Shown piece after piece: positions 6,854 to 16,962 of a DNA stretch of 37,211 nt. The position numbers and the translations under genes are program-made. Under the pieces are notes generated by a model that was not told the origin of the DNA, did not search any database, and saw nothing but the letters and a program-made list of their open reading frames with translations. The stretch is from Thermocrinis sp. GTDB lineage: Bacteria > Aquificota > Aquificia > Aquificales > Aquificaceae. The first letter of the stretch is position 1. Every line of letters begins with the position of its first letter. The DNA lies in NCBI GenBank assembly GCA_022759285.1, contig JAEMPM010000176.1, positions 1 to 37,211 on the forward strand, written 5' to 3'.

Positions 6854-7386
6854 GGAAAAGTTGGCAGGTGAAAGCTGAGTTGATCAACAGCTACAAGGAT
6901 AGATTACAGAGGGCGCAGTTGGTGATCTTCTTCAATTACTCGGGTATAGATGCGTACCCTCTCACAAAGCTCAGGGCTGAGCTCAAAGCTATGGACGGTG
7001 AGCTTGTGGTGGGTAAAAACACCCTCTTTTACAGGGCTTTTATGGACACCGCTGTGGCAGATCATAGAGATGTGCTTGTGGGACCAACTGCCTTAGTCTT
7101 TGCTTACAGGGATCCTGTGGTTATTGCCAAAAAGATCTTTGAAGTTTCAAAGGAGCTAAACAAAGAAAACCCCCTTGCCAAAATAAAGGGTGGTTTTATG
7201 GGGGGTAGGTTTTTAAAGCCACAAGAAGTACAAGCCCTCGCAGAGCTGCCCCCAAGGGAAGTATTGCTTTCCAAGCTTATGGGTACCTTGCAAGCTCCTT
7301 TGATGAACTTTATCTTAGCCCTCAAGGCTATGCCTCAAAAGCTTGTACTTACCCTGAAGGCAATAGAAGAAAAGAAAAAATCTTAA
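6850..7386 (+). CDS. rplJ: 50S ribosomal protein L10
   Basis: L10 anchors L7/L12 dimers to the ribosomal stalk. It has 178 residues. The N-terminal rRNA-binding domain includes LVIFFNYSGIDAYPLTKLRAEL and KNTLFYRA. The C-terminal helix from about 130 on, with LMGTLQAPLMNFILALKAMPQKLVLTLKAIEEKK, is the L12-binding spine. That spine is long and repeats hydrophobic segments (LQAPLMNFILAL and MPQKLVLTLKAI), as in thermophiles that bind three L12 dimers. It is translationally coupled to rplA through a four-base overlap. Confidence 0.97.
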   Translation: MRKSWQVKAELINSYKDRLQRAQLVIFFNYSGIDAYPLTKLRAELKAMDGELVVGKNTLFYRAFMDTAVADHRDVLVGPTALVFAYRDPVVIAKKIFEVSKELNKENPLAKIKGGFMGGRFLKPQEVQALAELPPREVLLSKLMGTLQAPLMNFILALKAMPQKLVLTLKAIEEKKKS

Positions 7387-7401
7387 TAAGGAGGTATAAA
7401 G

Positions 7402-7794
7402 ATGCCAGCACTTACCATCGACGAAATAGTAGAAGCTATAGGCAACATGACCCTTTTGGAAGTTGCCGAGCTCGTAAAGAAGCTAGAAGAGAAGTTTGGA
7501 GTATCCGCCGCCGCTGTGGTGGCAGCAGCACCTGCAGCGGTAGCTGGAGCTCCAGCAGGTGCCGCACCTGCAGCTGAAGAAAAGACAGAGTTCACTGTGA
7601 TTCTAAAGAGCGTAGGTGCTAACAAGATAAACGTGATCAAAGTAGTTAGGGAGATCACAGGACTTGGTCTCAAGGAGGCAAAGGACCTAGTGGAATCTGC
7701 ACCAAAGCCTGTAAAAGAAGGTGTATCAAAGGAGGAGGCAGAAAGCATAGCCAAGAAGCTTCAAGAGGCAGGAGCAGAAGTAGAAATAAAGTGA
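7402..7794 (+). CDS. rplL: 50S ribosomal protein L7/L12
   Basis: This is the multi-copy stalk protein that recruits translation factors. Its 130 residues show the standard three parts. An N-terminal dimerisation helix pair includes VEAIGNMTLLEVAELVKKLEEKFGV. A flexible Ala/Pro/Gly hinge lies at about 38-60. The C-terminal factor-binding domain carries KINVIKVVREITGLGLKEAKDLVE. The ribosome site AAGGAGGT is strong, as expected for a protein made in excess over L10. It is followed by an intrinsic terminator-like hairpin. Confidence 0.98.
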   Translation: MPALTIDEIVEAIGNMTLLEVAELVKKLEEKFGVSAAAVVAAAPAAVAGAPAGAAPAAEEKTEFTVILKSVGANKINVIKVVREITGLGLKEAKDLVESAPKPVKEGVSKEEAESIAKKLQEAGAEVEIK

Positions 7795-7827
7795 GAATTT
7801 CAATTTCAAAACTTTTTTGTGAGCTCG

Positions 7828-7859
7828 TACCCCCTTTTGTAAAGGGGGTATTTTGTTTT
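7828..7859 (+). terminator. Intrinsic terminator/attenuator between rplL and rpoB
   Basis: A perfect 10-bp stem, TACCCCCTTT (7828-7837) and AAAGGGGGTA (7841-7850), with a three-base loop is followed by TTTTGTTTT. The interrupted T-run suggests partial read-through. That would lower rpoBC relative to the ribosomal proteins, as the rplL-rpoB attenuator does in E. coli. No new promoter is evident before rpoB. Confidence 0.85.
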
Positions 7860-7882
7860 AAAAACACCCAAGGGGTAAAGGC

Positions 7883-10800
7883 ATGAGAAAGAACTTAGCC
7901 CTTCCAAGGAAGTTTTTTGGCAAAAGGGAAGAACTCATCAATCCTCCTCATCTTCTTACTGTACCAAGGGAGTCCTTTGAGTCCTTTATCCAGTTTAAAA
8001 AGCCTCCTCACAAAAGGGAGCCAAAGGGATTAGAGTATGTCTTTAGAACATCCTTCCCTATGAAAGATCCCGATGAGAAGATCATCATTGAGTATTTAGG
8101 ATACGAGATTGGGGAGTGGGAATGCAATAAATGCGGTTACAAAGCGTACTCAGACTCAAACTTTTTGGGAGGATATGATGTAGACTGTCCCAAATGTGGT
8201 TCAAAGCTGGTGTATAAGGAAAAATTCACTGAGGAAGACTGTAAGCTAAAGGGCTTTACCTATTCTGCTCCTCTTAGGGTTTTGGTAAGGCTCAGAACAA
8301 AGACAAAGAAGGGGGAAAGAGTAAGCGAGCCCAAAAAGGTATACTTCGGCGAAATACCCCTTATGACTGAAAAGGGCTCTTTTATTATAAACGGTACCGA
8401 AAGGGTTGTAGTAAATCAGCTTATACGTTCTCCAGGTGTTTTCTTTGAAGAAAAGGAGGAAAGGCAAAAGGAAACAACCATAGTTCGTATGCTCTATAGG
8501 GCAAGCATAATCCCAGACAAAGGCTCTCGGATAGAGTTTGAGCTTTCCAGTACCTCCGACATACTAACCGTTAGGATAGATAAGAAAAAACTAAGCGCTG
8601 GTTCATACGTTTTCAGAGCCTTTGGTTTGGAAACTGCCTATCAAATTCTAAAAGCCTTCTACCCAGAGACAAAAGGATTCTTTGTTAGAGGGGAAAGCCT
8701 CTTTGAAGAAACAACCGGTGAAGAGTATAAACCCGAAGATTTAGAGGGTCATTACATCTTTGCCATACTCAGATACAGAGGTATTTTGGAAGGTAAAGGT
8801 GTAGAGGAAGAGTTCATAGAGGAAAGATACATAGAAAGCGTGGAAATCTTAGAAAGGTTACTAAAAGACGATAGAATTCAGATAGACCATGTATGTGCAG
8901 TGCCTCGGGAAAGTGTAATAAAGAGCCCCTATGAGAAATACATTGTGGAAACGCTCATAGCAGAGTGTATGCCGAGAGATCAGGGAATGAGCCAGATAAG
9001 ACTGCCTTCCAAGTTCAGGCTTTCAGACATAGCGCTGATAGATATATACAAGAAACTGCGGGCAGTAGAGCCCATGATCATGGAACTGGAGCACCTCGTA
9101 AGTAGGGCAAGGACCCACTTTGAGCTCTACTTCAAAGATATCACCCGCTATGACCTATCTAAGGTTGGTAGAGTAAAGCTCAACGCAAAGGTTCATAAGG
9201 TCCCCAAAGCTCTGAAGCCTGCAGATTTGGAAAGGTTAAGCTCCCTTCCACCTTTGGCAGTAGTTTTGGAAGATGGAAGGGAAGTTCCCGCTACCGAGGA
9301 ACTCCTTAAAGAACTCTTTAAAGAGAAGACGGAAGTTAAGGTAAAAGATTACACGGAGGGAGAGGCAAGGTTCCTGAATGCTCTAGACCTTATCAACGTA
9401 GTCAAATATCTCATAGACCTTAAACATGGAAGGCAGAAAAAGGATGATATTGCTTACCTTGGCAACAGAAGGGTGCGGGCGGTGGGAGAGCTTTTAGAAA
9501 ACCAATGCAGAATAGGAATTGCCCGTATTGAAAAGTACTTCAGGGATCGTTGTACGGTGGTCAGCCCAGAGGACCCCAACCTTAAACCCCAAGACCTTTT
9601 ACAACCAAGGTATTTGACCGCTGCCATCTACGACTTTTTGAAGGGTGGAACTCTATCCCAATACTTAGATAACACAAACCCACTCTCCGCTACCACCCAC
9701 AAAAGAAGGCTCTCTGCATTAGGTCCCGGTGGTCTTACCCGAGAGAGCGCCAAGTTTGAAATAAGGGACGTCCATCCTTCCCACTACGGAAGGATCTGTC
9801 CTATTGAAACACCCGAAGGCCAAAACATAGGTTTGGTAACCTCTTTGACCGTGTATGCCCAGCTCAACGAATATGGCTTTATCATCACCCCATACAGAAA
9901 GGTAGAGAATGGAAAGGTAACAGATAAAGTTGAATACTTGGCTGCTTACGAAGAGGAGAACTTTGTAATAGCCCAATACACTCCGTGCGCAGAAGATGGC
10001 ACTTTGCTGGCGGACAGAGTTTATGCGAGGTATAAAAACGACATTCAAATAGTACGTCCGGAGCAAGTCCATTACATGGACGTCTCTCCAAGGCAGGTGG
10101 TTTCTGTGTCTGCCTCTTTGATTCCTTTCCTTGAGCATGACGACGCAAACCGTGCCCTGATGGGCTCCAACATGCAAAGACAAGCAGTGCCCTTGATATT
10201 CACCCAGGCACCATTGGTGGGCACCGGTATGGAAAGAATCGTAGCCCGGGACAGCGGCGCGGTAGTGATTGCAAAGAGAGGTGGTGTGGTAGAAGAGGTG
10301 GATAGCAAAAGGATCGTTGTAAGGGTAAATCCTGAGGAAATTGACTTCAAAGATCCCACAGACATAGGTATAGACATATACGAGCTTGAAAAGTTTAAGA
10401 GGACCAATCAAAATACCTGTATAAATCAAAGACCTTTGGTGGTAAAGGGACAAAAGGTAAAGAAGGGAGATATTTTGGCGGATGGTCAATCTACCTACAG
10501 AGGAGAACTAGCCCTTGGAAAGGACGTGCTTGTTGCCTTTATGCCGTGGAGAGGTTACAACTTTGAAGACGCCATTGTTATCTCTGAACGTTTGGTAAAG
10601 GATGATGTGTATACGTCCATTCACATCGAAGAACTGGAAGTGGAGGCAAGGGAAACCAAGCTTGGTTATGAAGAGATAACTCGTTCCATACCTGGAGTGC
10701 CAGAGAGGGCTCTTGCCCACTTGGATGAGTTTGGCATAGTAAAGATCGGTACCTACGTTAAGCCCGGAGATATACTGGTTGGAAAGGTAACTCCTAAAGG

Positions 10801-12283
10801 CGAAAGCCAACTTACTCCAGAGGAAAAGCTGTTGCAAGCCATCTTTGGAGAAAAATCTAGGGATGTAAAAGATACATCCTTGAGATGTCCGCCCGGTGTT
10901 GAAGGTGTTGTGGTGGATGTTAAGGTCTTTGCCAGAAGGTTGGGAGAGAAGAGAAATTATCTGGCGGAGCATGTGGAAAGGCAGGAAAGGGAAGAGCTTT
11001 TAGCGGATCTGGAGAGAAAGAAAAGGTTGATTGTGGAAGGTAGGAACGCCTTTATTAAAAGTTTGGTGCTTGGAAGGACCTTAGACAAGGAGATCGTCAT
11101 AAAGAAAAAGACCTATACCGCAGGCACTGTCATTGACGAGCAAACATTTAATGCTCTCCTTAACTACATAATCACTAAACCTGAAAACTTGTTTGATGAT
11201 CCAGAACTGTGCGAGAAGATAAGGGAAGTTAGAGATAGGACAAAGGCACAGGTGGATATGCTCACCAAGATCTACGAGGAAAAGCTCGAAGCCATAGGCA
11301 AAAAGAGCGAGCTGCCTCAGGGAGTTATCACCTTAGTTAAGGTGTATATAGCCCAAAAGAGAAAGATCAAAGTGGGCGATAAAATGGCAGGAAGACACGG
11401 AAACAAGGGTGTGATCTCGGTAGTTCTGCCAGTGGAGGATATGCCCTTCCTAGAGGATGGTACTCCCGTGGATATAGTTCTGAATCCCTTGGGTGTTCCA
11501 TCTCGTATGAACGTAGGTCAAATACTAGAAACCCACCTTGGTTGGGCATGTAAAGAACTTGGCAAAAAATTGGGAGAGCTCCTCAAAAACATGGCAGATA
11601 GACAAGAGATAATAAACTTCCTAAAAGAGATATACAGTGTAGGAGACACACCCGACGGACAAAACCAAAAGGCTATAGAAGAATTCCTGAACTCACTCTC
11701 TGAAGAAGAGTTCAAAGAGGTGATAAAGGAATATGCAAAAATGGGTATTCCTATGGCAACGCCTGTCTTTGAAGGAGCGTCGGAGGAGCACATAAAACAG
11801 CTCTTAAGGATGGCTGGTTTGCCAGAAGATGGAAAGACGGTTCTTTACGATGGCAGGACGGGAGAGCCCTTTGACATGAGGGTAACCGTTGGATACATGC
11901 ACATGCTAAAACTCATCCACATGGTGGACGATAAGATCCACGCAAGGAGCACAGGACCTTATTCCTTGGTTACCCAACAGCCTCTCGGAGGAAGGGCACA
12001 GTTTGGTGGTCAAAGACTTGGAGAAATGGAAGTTTGGGCTCTGGAAGCCCACGGTGCTGCATACACCCTCCAGGAAATGCTAACTGTCAAGTCCGACGAC
12101 ATTGAAGGAAGAACAAAGGTCTACGAATCCATAGTGAAAGGTAAGTACATGTATTCTCCCGGAATACCAGAATCCTTCAGGGTGCTTGTAAGAGAACTAA
12201 AAGCGTTAGGTCTTGACGTTAAGTGTGAAAACGGGGCAGAAATGCCCTGCGATAAAGTAGAAAAGCCGGAGGAAGAGCAATGA
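7883..12283 (+). CDS. rpoB: DNA-directed RNA polymerase subunit beta
   Basis: This is one of the two catalytic subunits of RNA polymerase. The 1466 residues are about 120 more than in E. coli. Core signatures are present: GTERVVVNQLIRSPGVFF, the rifampicin region around GGTLSQYLDNTNPLS and TTHKRRLSALGPGGL, and GRICPIETPEGQNIGL. KVGDKMAGRHGNKGV with the active-centre lysines and GGRAQFGGQRLGEMEVWALEA near the end are also clear. Four cysteines at 81, 84, 102 and 105 (CNKC and CPKC) form a likely zinc ribbon inserted in the N-terminal beta1 region just before the conserved APLRVLVRL strand. It starts after the attenuator with AAGGGG as ribosome site. Its stop overlaps rpoC by four bases (ATGA). 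Confidence 0.98.
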   Translation: MRKNLALPRKFFGKREELINPPHLLTVPRESFESFIQFKKPPHKREPKGLEYVFRTSFPMKDPDEKIIIEYLGYEIGEWECNKCGYKAYSDSNFLGGYDVDCPKCGSKLVYKEKFTEEDCKLKGFTYSAPLRVLVRLRTKTKKGERVSEPKKVYFGEIPLMTEKGSFIINGTERVVVNQLIRSPGVFFEEKEERQKETTIVRMLYRASIIPDKGSRIEFELSSTSDILTVRIDKKKLSAGSYVFRAFGLETAYQILKAFYPETKGFFVRGESLFEETTGEEYKPEDLEGHYIFAILRYRGILEGKGVEEEFIEERYIESVEILERLLKDDRIQIDHVCAVPRESVIKSPYEKYIVETLIAECMPRDQGMSQIRLPSKFRLSDIALIDIYKKLRAVEPMIMELEHLVSRARTHFELYFKDITRYDLSKVGRVKLNAKVHKVPKALKPADLERLSSLPPLAVVLEDGREVPATEELLKELFKEKTEVKVKDYTEGEARFLNALDLINVVKYLIDLKHGRQKKDDIAYLGNRRVRAVGELLENQCRIGIARIEKYFRDRCTVVSPEDPNLKPQDLLQPRYLTAAIYDFLKGGTLSQYLDNTNPLSATTHKRRLSALGPGGLTRESAKFEIRDVHPSHYGRICPIETPEGQNIGLVTSLTVYAQLNEYGFIITPYRKVENGKVTDKVEYLAAYEEENFVIAQYTPCAEDGTLLADRVYARYKNDIQIVRPEQVHYMDVSPRQVVSVSASLIPFLEHDDANRALMGSNMQRQAVPLIFTQAPLVGTGMERIVARDSGAVVIAKRGGVVEEVDSKRIVVRVNPEEIDFKDPTDIGIDIYELEKFKRTNQNTCINQRPLVVKGQKVKKGDILADGQSTYRGELALGKDVLVAFMPWRGYNFEDAIVISERLVKDDVYTSIHIEELEVEARETKLGYEEITRSIPGVPERALAHLDEFGIVKIGTYVKPGDILVGKVTPKGESQLTPEEKLLQAIFGEKSRDVKDTSLRCPPGVEGVVVDVKVFARRLGEKRNYLAEHVERQEREELLADLERKKRLIVEGRNAFIKSLVLGRTLDKEIVIKKKTYTAGTVIDEQTFNALLNYIITKPENLFDDPELCEKIREVRDRTKAQVDMLTKIYEEKLEAIGKKSELPQGVITLVKVYIAQKRKIKVGDKMAGRHGNKGVISVVLPVEDMPFLEDGTPVDIVLNPLGVPSRMNVGQILETHLGWACKELGKKLGELLKNMADRQEIINFLKEIYSVGDTPDGQNQKAIEEFLNSLSEEEFKEVIKEYAKMGIPMATPVFEGASEEHIKQLLRMAGLPEDGKTVLYDGRTGEPFDMRVTVGYMHMLKLIHMVDDKIHARSTGPYSLVTQQPLGGRAQFGGQRLGEMEVWALEAHGAAYTLQEMLTVKSDDIEGRTKVYESIVKGKYMYSPGIPESFRVLVRELKALGLDVKCENGAEMPCDKVEKPEEEQ

Positions 12284-15200
12284 GAAAGGGTCTTTTACCT
12301 TTTGAAAGAATAAAGCTTATGCTTGCCTCCCCAGAGGAGATCAGAAGCTGGAGCTATGGGGAGGTCAAAAAACCCGAAACTATAAACTACAGAACTCATA
12401 AGCCCGAGAAGGACGGGCTTTTCTGCGCCAAGATCTTTGGACCCATAAAAGACTATGAATGTCTATGTGGTAAATACAGAGGAAAAAGATATGAGGGTAC
12501 CATCTGTGATAGATGTGGAGTGGAGGTTACCAAATCCTACGTACGTAGGCAGAGGTTCGGGCATATTGAACTTGCAGCTCCTGTTGTCCACATATGGTTC
12601 CTAAAGAGCACTCCCTCCAAGATTGGAACCCTTTTGGGTCTTTCGACCCGAGATGTGGAACGGGTTACCTACTTTGAATCCTACTTGGTTATAGAATATC
12701 CAAGCGAAGAGGAAAGGGAAGCCTTTGAGCAGGCAGAGGACACCATTCCCATAAAGGACGATATGGGCAATACGGTCTTTGTCCGCCTTCATGTGGTGGA
12801 TGAAGACACCTACCTCTCCCAGTATGCGGGTAACTTGGAACACAAGTACGAAGGTGGTATGGGTGCGGAAATGATCAAAAGGGTCCTCTCCGCCTTGGAC
12901 CTGGAGGCTTACGCCAAAAAACTAAGAGAGGAGATCAAGCCCTACAGCCTCTCCTTTGAGGACATGGGCAAAGAATTGGAGGTCAAGTATAAAAAGCTCT
13001 ATCACAAAATGGTCAAGACGGTGGCGGACAACTTCCGACTCTATGGTTTAAACCTCTCCCTACCAGAGGGTATGACCCTAGAGCAAGCCCTTCTTGGTAT
13101 TTTTAATGAAGAGCTTTACTTGAACCCGCAAACTGGAGAGGTCTCTTCGCAAGACTGTGAAGGTTGCCTTACTGGAAGGGAGGCAATTCAAAGGTTTTAC
13201 GAAGTGCAAAGGGAAAAGAAAAAAGACATACCCGTCTTTGAAAAGATTAAGGAAGACATAAGAAGCTTGGTGGTGAGAGAGTTCTCAGAAAGCAAGATAA
13301 AGAAACAACTAAAGGTTCTGAAACTCGTAGAGGGCTTTATAAAAAGCGGAAACAAGCCTGAATGGATGGTTTTGGAGGTCCTGCCCGTCATACCCCCAGA
13401 GCTTAGACCTTTGGTAGCCTTGGATGGTGGAAGATTTGCTTCCTCGGATCTCAACGACCTGTACAGAAGGATCATAAACAGAAACAACAGGCTAAAGAGA
13501 CTCATAGAGCTTGACGCACCGGAGATCATAATAAGGAACGAAAAGAGAATGCTCCAAGAAGTGGTAAACGCCCTCATTGACAACGGAAAAAGCGGCAGAA
13601 CGATTACCCAAAACGGAAGAGCCTTAAAGTCTTTGGCAGATTACCTGAAGGGTAAGCAAGGTAGGTTCAGACAGAACCTCTTAGGAAAAAGGGTGGACTA
13701 CTCAGGAAGAAGTGTGATCGTGGTAGGTCCGGAGCTTAAGATGCATCAGTGCGGACTACCACGGATCATGGCCTTGGAACTCTTTAAGCCCTTTGTTTAT
13801 AGGCGTCTGGAGGAAAAGGGTTATGCTACCTCAATAAAAAGTGCCAAAAAACTGGTAGAAAATCAGACCCCCGAAGCTTGGGAATGCTTGGAAGAAGTGG
13901 TAAAGCAACACCCAGTGCTTTTGAACAGGGCACCTACTCTCCACAGAATGTCCATACAGGCTTTTGAACCCGTCTTGGTAGATGGGAAAGCGATCCAACT
14001 GCATCCTCTAGTTTGCCCGCCATTTAACGCAGACTTTGACGGAGACCAAATGGCGGTGCACGTCCCCCTTGGCATACATGCCCAGTTAGAAGCATACATC
14101 CTTATGCTCTCCACCCAAAATATCCTCTCTCCAGCCCACGGAAAGCCCATAACTTTACCCTCTCAGGATATAGTCTTAGGTGTGTACTACATCACTCAAG
14201 AGGTTAAAGGTGCTAAAGGTGAAGGAAAGCTCTTCTTTAACAGAAAACAGGTGCTTTTGGCTTTAGAGAATGGTGTGGTTGATATTCATGCATCCATAAA
14301 GCTAGTAGAAAAAGGCAAAGTGATAGAAACTACCCCTGGTAGAGTCCTCTTGAACAGCATACTGCCCGAGGACTTTCCCTTTGTCAATGAAGTGATTGAT
14401 AAGAAGGGTATATCAAAGTTGATTTCTAAGATTTACGAAAAATACGGTGTAGAGAGAACTGCCCAATTCTTGGATGACCTAAAAGATCTTGGCTTTAAGA
14501 TGGCAACAAAGGCTGCTGTATCCATTGGTATAGAGGACCTAAAGGTTCCTCAAATTAAGGGAGAAATCCTAAAAGAAGGTTTTAAAAAGACCGACGAAAT
14601 CACAGAGCAACATAGGAAAGGTCTAATAACTGCCAAAGAAAGATACAACAGAATCATTGATGTTTGGTCCGATATAACAGACAGAGTTTCTCGGGCTATG
14701 TTTGAGGAAATAGAGAAGTCTCCAAGACAGGAGAGAGACAAGGTCTATCCTGGCACCTTTAACCCCATATACATGATGGCAAACTCCGGCGCGAGAGGTA
14801 ACAGAGACCAGATCAGACAGCTGGCTGCGATGAGAGGCTTGATGGCAAAGCACACCGGTGAGTTCATAGAAACACCGATTACATCCAACTTTAGAGAAGG
14901 TCTATCGGTTCTTGAGTACTTTATATCCACCTATGGTGCAAGGAAAGGTCTTGCGGACACTGCTTTGAAAACCGCCTTTGCTGGATATCTAACCAGAAGG
15001 TTAGTGGACGTAGCCCAAGATATCCTTATAACCCAAAAGGACTGTGGAACCACAAAGGGTATAGAAATGACCCCCATAGTGGAAGGAGGAGAAGAAAAAG
15101 TATCCCTAAAGGATAGGATCATAGGCAGGACCTTGGCAGAGGATGTGATAGACCCATACACAGGAGAGGTTATAGCCCGAAGAAACACCATAATAGACCC

Positions 15201-16962
15201 AGAATTGGCAGACAAAATAGTGCATAGAGGTATAGAAAAGGTTGTGGTTAGGTCCCCACTCACCTGCGAAGCCGAGTTCGGCGTATGTGCAATGTGCTAC
15301 GGTTGGGACCTTTCACAACGCAAGCTAGTAGATGTAGGCGAAGCGGTTGGTATAATTGCAGCTCAATCCATCGGTGAGCCAGGAACTCAGCTAACAATGA
15401 GAACCTTCCACATAGGTGGTGCTGCCATCGCAGAAAGGGCAAAAGGAGAACTCCTCAACGAAACGGAAGGCTACGTTAAGTTCTATAACATTAAGCTAAT
15501 CACAAATAGAGAAGGCAAGAGGATAAACATATCAAAGGATGGTGCCATAGGAATTGTGGATAAAGAGGGAAGGATGATAGAAAGACATGCGGTACCGTAT
15601 GCGGCGGAGATAAAAGTAAATGAAGGAGATTTTGTAAAGGAAAATACCCTTCTGGCAGAGTGGGATCCATTCAACACATACATAATCTCAGAGGTAGCTG
15701 GTAAAGTAGAACTAAAGGACATAGCCTTGGACATTACAGTCAAAGAAGAGAGAGACCCATTGACAGGAAAGACCTCCACTGTTGTAGCCTTTACCAGACC
15801 TAAGGATGCTATGCTACACACTCCAAGGATAGTAGTTCTGACAGAGGATGGAAGGGAAGTGGTCTACGACCTGCCGGTTAACTCCATAATAAGCATACCC
15901 TCCGAAAATATAAGCACAGAGTGGCATCTGTGTCCTACATGTAGTGAATCGGAGGGAATGGAAATCCAACACAGGTTCTATGTGGTAAAGGATCTCTATG
16001 TCCAACCCGGAGATGTACTGGCGAGGATTCCCAAAGAGATGGCAAAGGTGAGGGACATTGTGGGAGGTCTGCCTCGTGTGGAAGAGCTCTTTGAAGCAAG
16101 GCGTCCCAAGAATCCAGCCATCCTGTCTGAAATAGATGGTATTGTTAGAATATACGAGGATGCAGACGATGTAATCCTCTTCAATCCAAGGACTGGAGAA
16201 ACAAGGAAATACAACATCAGAAAGGATGAATACATCTTGGTAAAACACGGGCAGTATATACAAAAGGGAACCAAGATCACCGATAGAATAGAGGCGGAAA
16301 TAGATGGGCAAGTGAGGATAAAAGGAAGGGGCTATAAGGTAGTGGTCTATAACAAGGAAACAGGCTTGCAGAGGGAATACTTTGTACCAAAAGGCAAACA
16401 CCTTCAAGTTAGAGACGGAGATAAGGTCAATGCGGGAGATCCCCTAACGGATGGAATTCCGGATCCCCACGAAATACTAAGGATAAAAGGAGTGGCAGAA
16501 CTGCAGAAGTTCCTTCTAAAAGAAGTGCAGATGGTTTATAGATTGCAGGGCGTGGATATAAACGACAAACACTTTGAGATCATCATAAGGCAAATGCTCA
16601 GGAAGAGAAGGGTAGTAGATCCAGGCGACAGCAGGTTCCTTATAAATGAAGAGGTGGATATTGAAGAGTTGAAAGAAGAGATAAAGAGAATACAAGAAGA
16701 AGGAGGAAAGATACCCAAAGTAGAGCCTGTGCTTGTGGGTATTTCAAAGGCTGCGTTGAGCTCCAGCAGTTGGATCTCTGCAGCTTCGTTCCAAGAAACC
16801 ACAAAGGTGCTTACAGACGCAGCTTGCGAAGGAAGGGTGGACGAACTGAGAGGTATAAAGGAAAACGTGATCATAGGCAACCTAATTCCTGCAGGAACTG
16901 GGCACGGAGAATACAGCATGGTTGAAGTGGAAGAGGTGAAAGTTAAAAAAGATGTGGTATAA
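12280..16962 (+). CDS. rpoC: DNA-directed RNA polymerase subunit beta'
   Basis: This is the second catalytic subunit, with 1560 residues (E. coli 1407). An N-terminal zinc site CLCG..CDRC lies at C61/C63/C76/C79. The metal-binding NADFDGDQ is at 583-590. The trigger-loop region is around AIGIIAAQSIGEPGTQLTMRT. The second zinc site includes CEAEFGVCAMC. Extra length lies in a region after the zinc finger (about 170-340) and in hybrid-motif-like inserts between about 1080 and 1430, which hold a lone CPTC pair. Start is translationally coupled to rpoB. The stop TAA lies within a TATAAT box that probably drives rpsL. Confidence 0.98.
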   Translation: MRKGLLPFERIKLMLASPEEIRSWSYGEVKKPETINYRTHKPEKDGLFCAKIFGPIKDYECLCGKYRGKRYEGTICDRCGVEVTKSYVRRQRFGHIELAAPVVHIWFLKSTPSKIGTLLGLSTRDVERVTYFESYLVIEYPSEEEREAFEQAEDTIPIKDDMGNTVFVRLHVVDEDTYLSQYAGNLEHKYEGGMGAEMIKRVLSALDLEAYAKKLREEIKPYSLSFEDMGKELEVKYKKLYHKMVKTVADNFRLYGLNLSLPEGMTLEQALLGIFNEELYLNPQTGEVSSQDCEGCLTGREAIQRFYEVQREKKKDIPVFEKIKEDIRSLVVREFSESKIKKQLKVLKLVEGFIKSGNKPEWMVLEVLPVIPPELRPLVALDGGRFASSDLNDLYRRIINRNNRLKRLIELDAPEIIIRNEKRMLQEVVNALIDNGKSGRTITQNGRALKSLADYLKGKQGRFRQNLLGKRVDYSGRSVIVVGPELKMHQCGLPRIMALELFKPFVYRRLEEKGYATSIKSAKKLVENQTPEAWECLEEVVKQHPVLLNRAPTLHRMSIQAFEPVLVDGKAIQLHPLVCPPFNADFDGDQMAVHVPLGIHAQLEAYILMLSTQNILSPAHGKPITLPSQDIVLGVYYITQEVKGAKGEGKLFFNRKQVLLALENGVVDIHASIKLVEKGKVIETTPGRVLLNSILPEDFPFVNEVIDKKGISKLISKIYEKYGVERTAQFLDDLKDLGFKMATKAAVSIGIEDLKVPQIKGEILKEGFKKTDEITEQHRKGLITAKERYNRIIDVWSDITDRVSRAMFEEIEKSPRQERDKVYPGTFNPIYMMANSGARGNRDQIRQLAAMRGLMAKHTGEFIETPITSNFREGLSVLEYFISTYGARKGLADTALKTAFAGYLTRRLVDVAQDILITQKDCGTTKGIEMTPIVEGGEEKVSLKDRIIGRTLAEDVIDPYTGEVIARRNTIIDPELADKIVHRGIEKVVVRSPLTCEAEFGVCAMCYGWDLSQRKLVDVGEAVGIIAAQSIGEPGTQLTMRTFHIGGAAIAERAKGELLNETEGYVKFYNIKLITNREGKRINISKDGAIGIVDKEGRMIERHAVPYAAEIKVNEGDFVKENTLLAEWDPFNTYIISEVAGKVELKDIALDITVKEERDPLTGKTSTVVAFTRPKDAMLHTPRIVVLTEDGREVVYDLPVNSIISIPSENISTEWHLCPTCSESEGMEIQHRFYVVKDLYVQPGDVLARIPKEMAKVRDIVGGLPRVEELFEARRPKNPAILSEIDGIVRIYEDADDVILFNPRTGETRKYNIRKDEYILVKHGQYIQKGTKITDRIEAEIDGQVRIKGRGYKVVVYNKETGLQREYFVPKGKHLQVRDGDKVNAGDPLTDGIPDPHEILRIKGVAELQKFLLKEVQMVYRLQGVDINDKHFEIIIRQMLRKRRVVDPGDSRFLINEEVDIEELKEEIKRIQEEGGKIPKVEPVLVGISKAALSSSSWISAASFQETTKVLTDAACEGRVDELRGIKENVIIGNLIPAGTGHGEYSMVEVEEVKVKKDVV

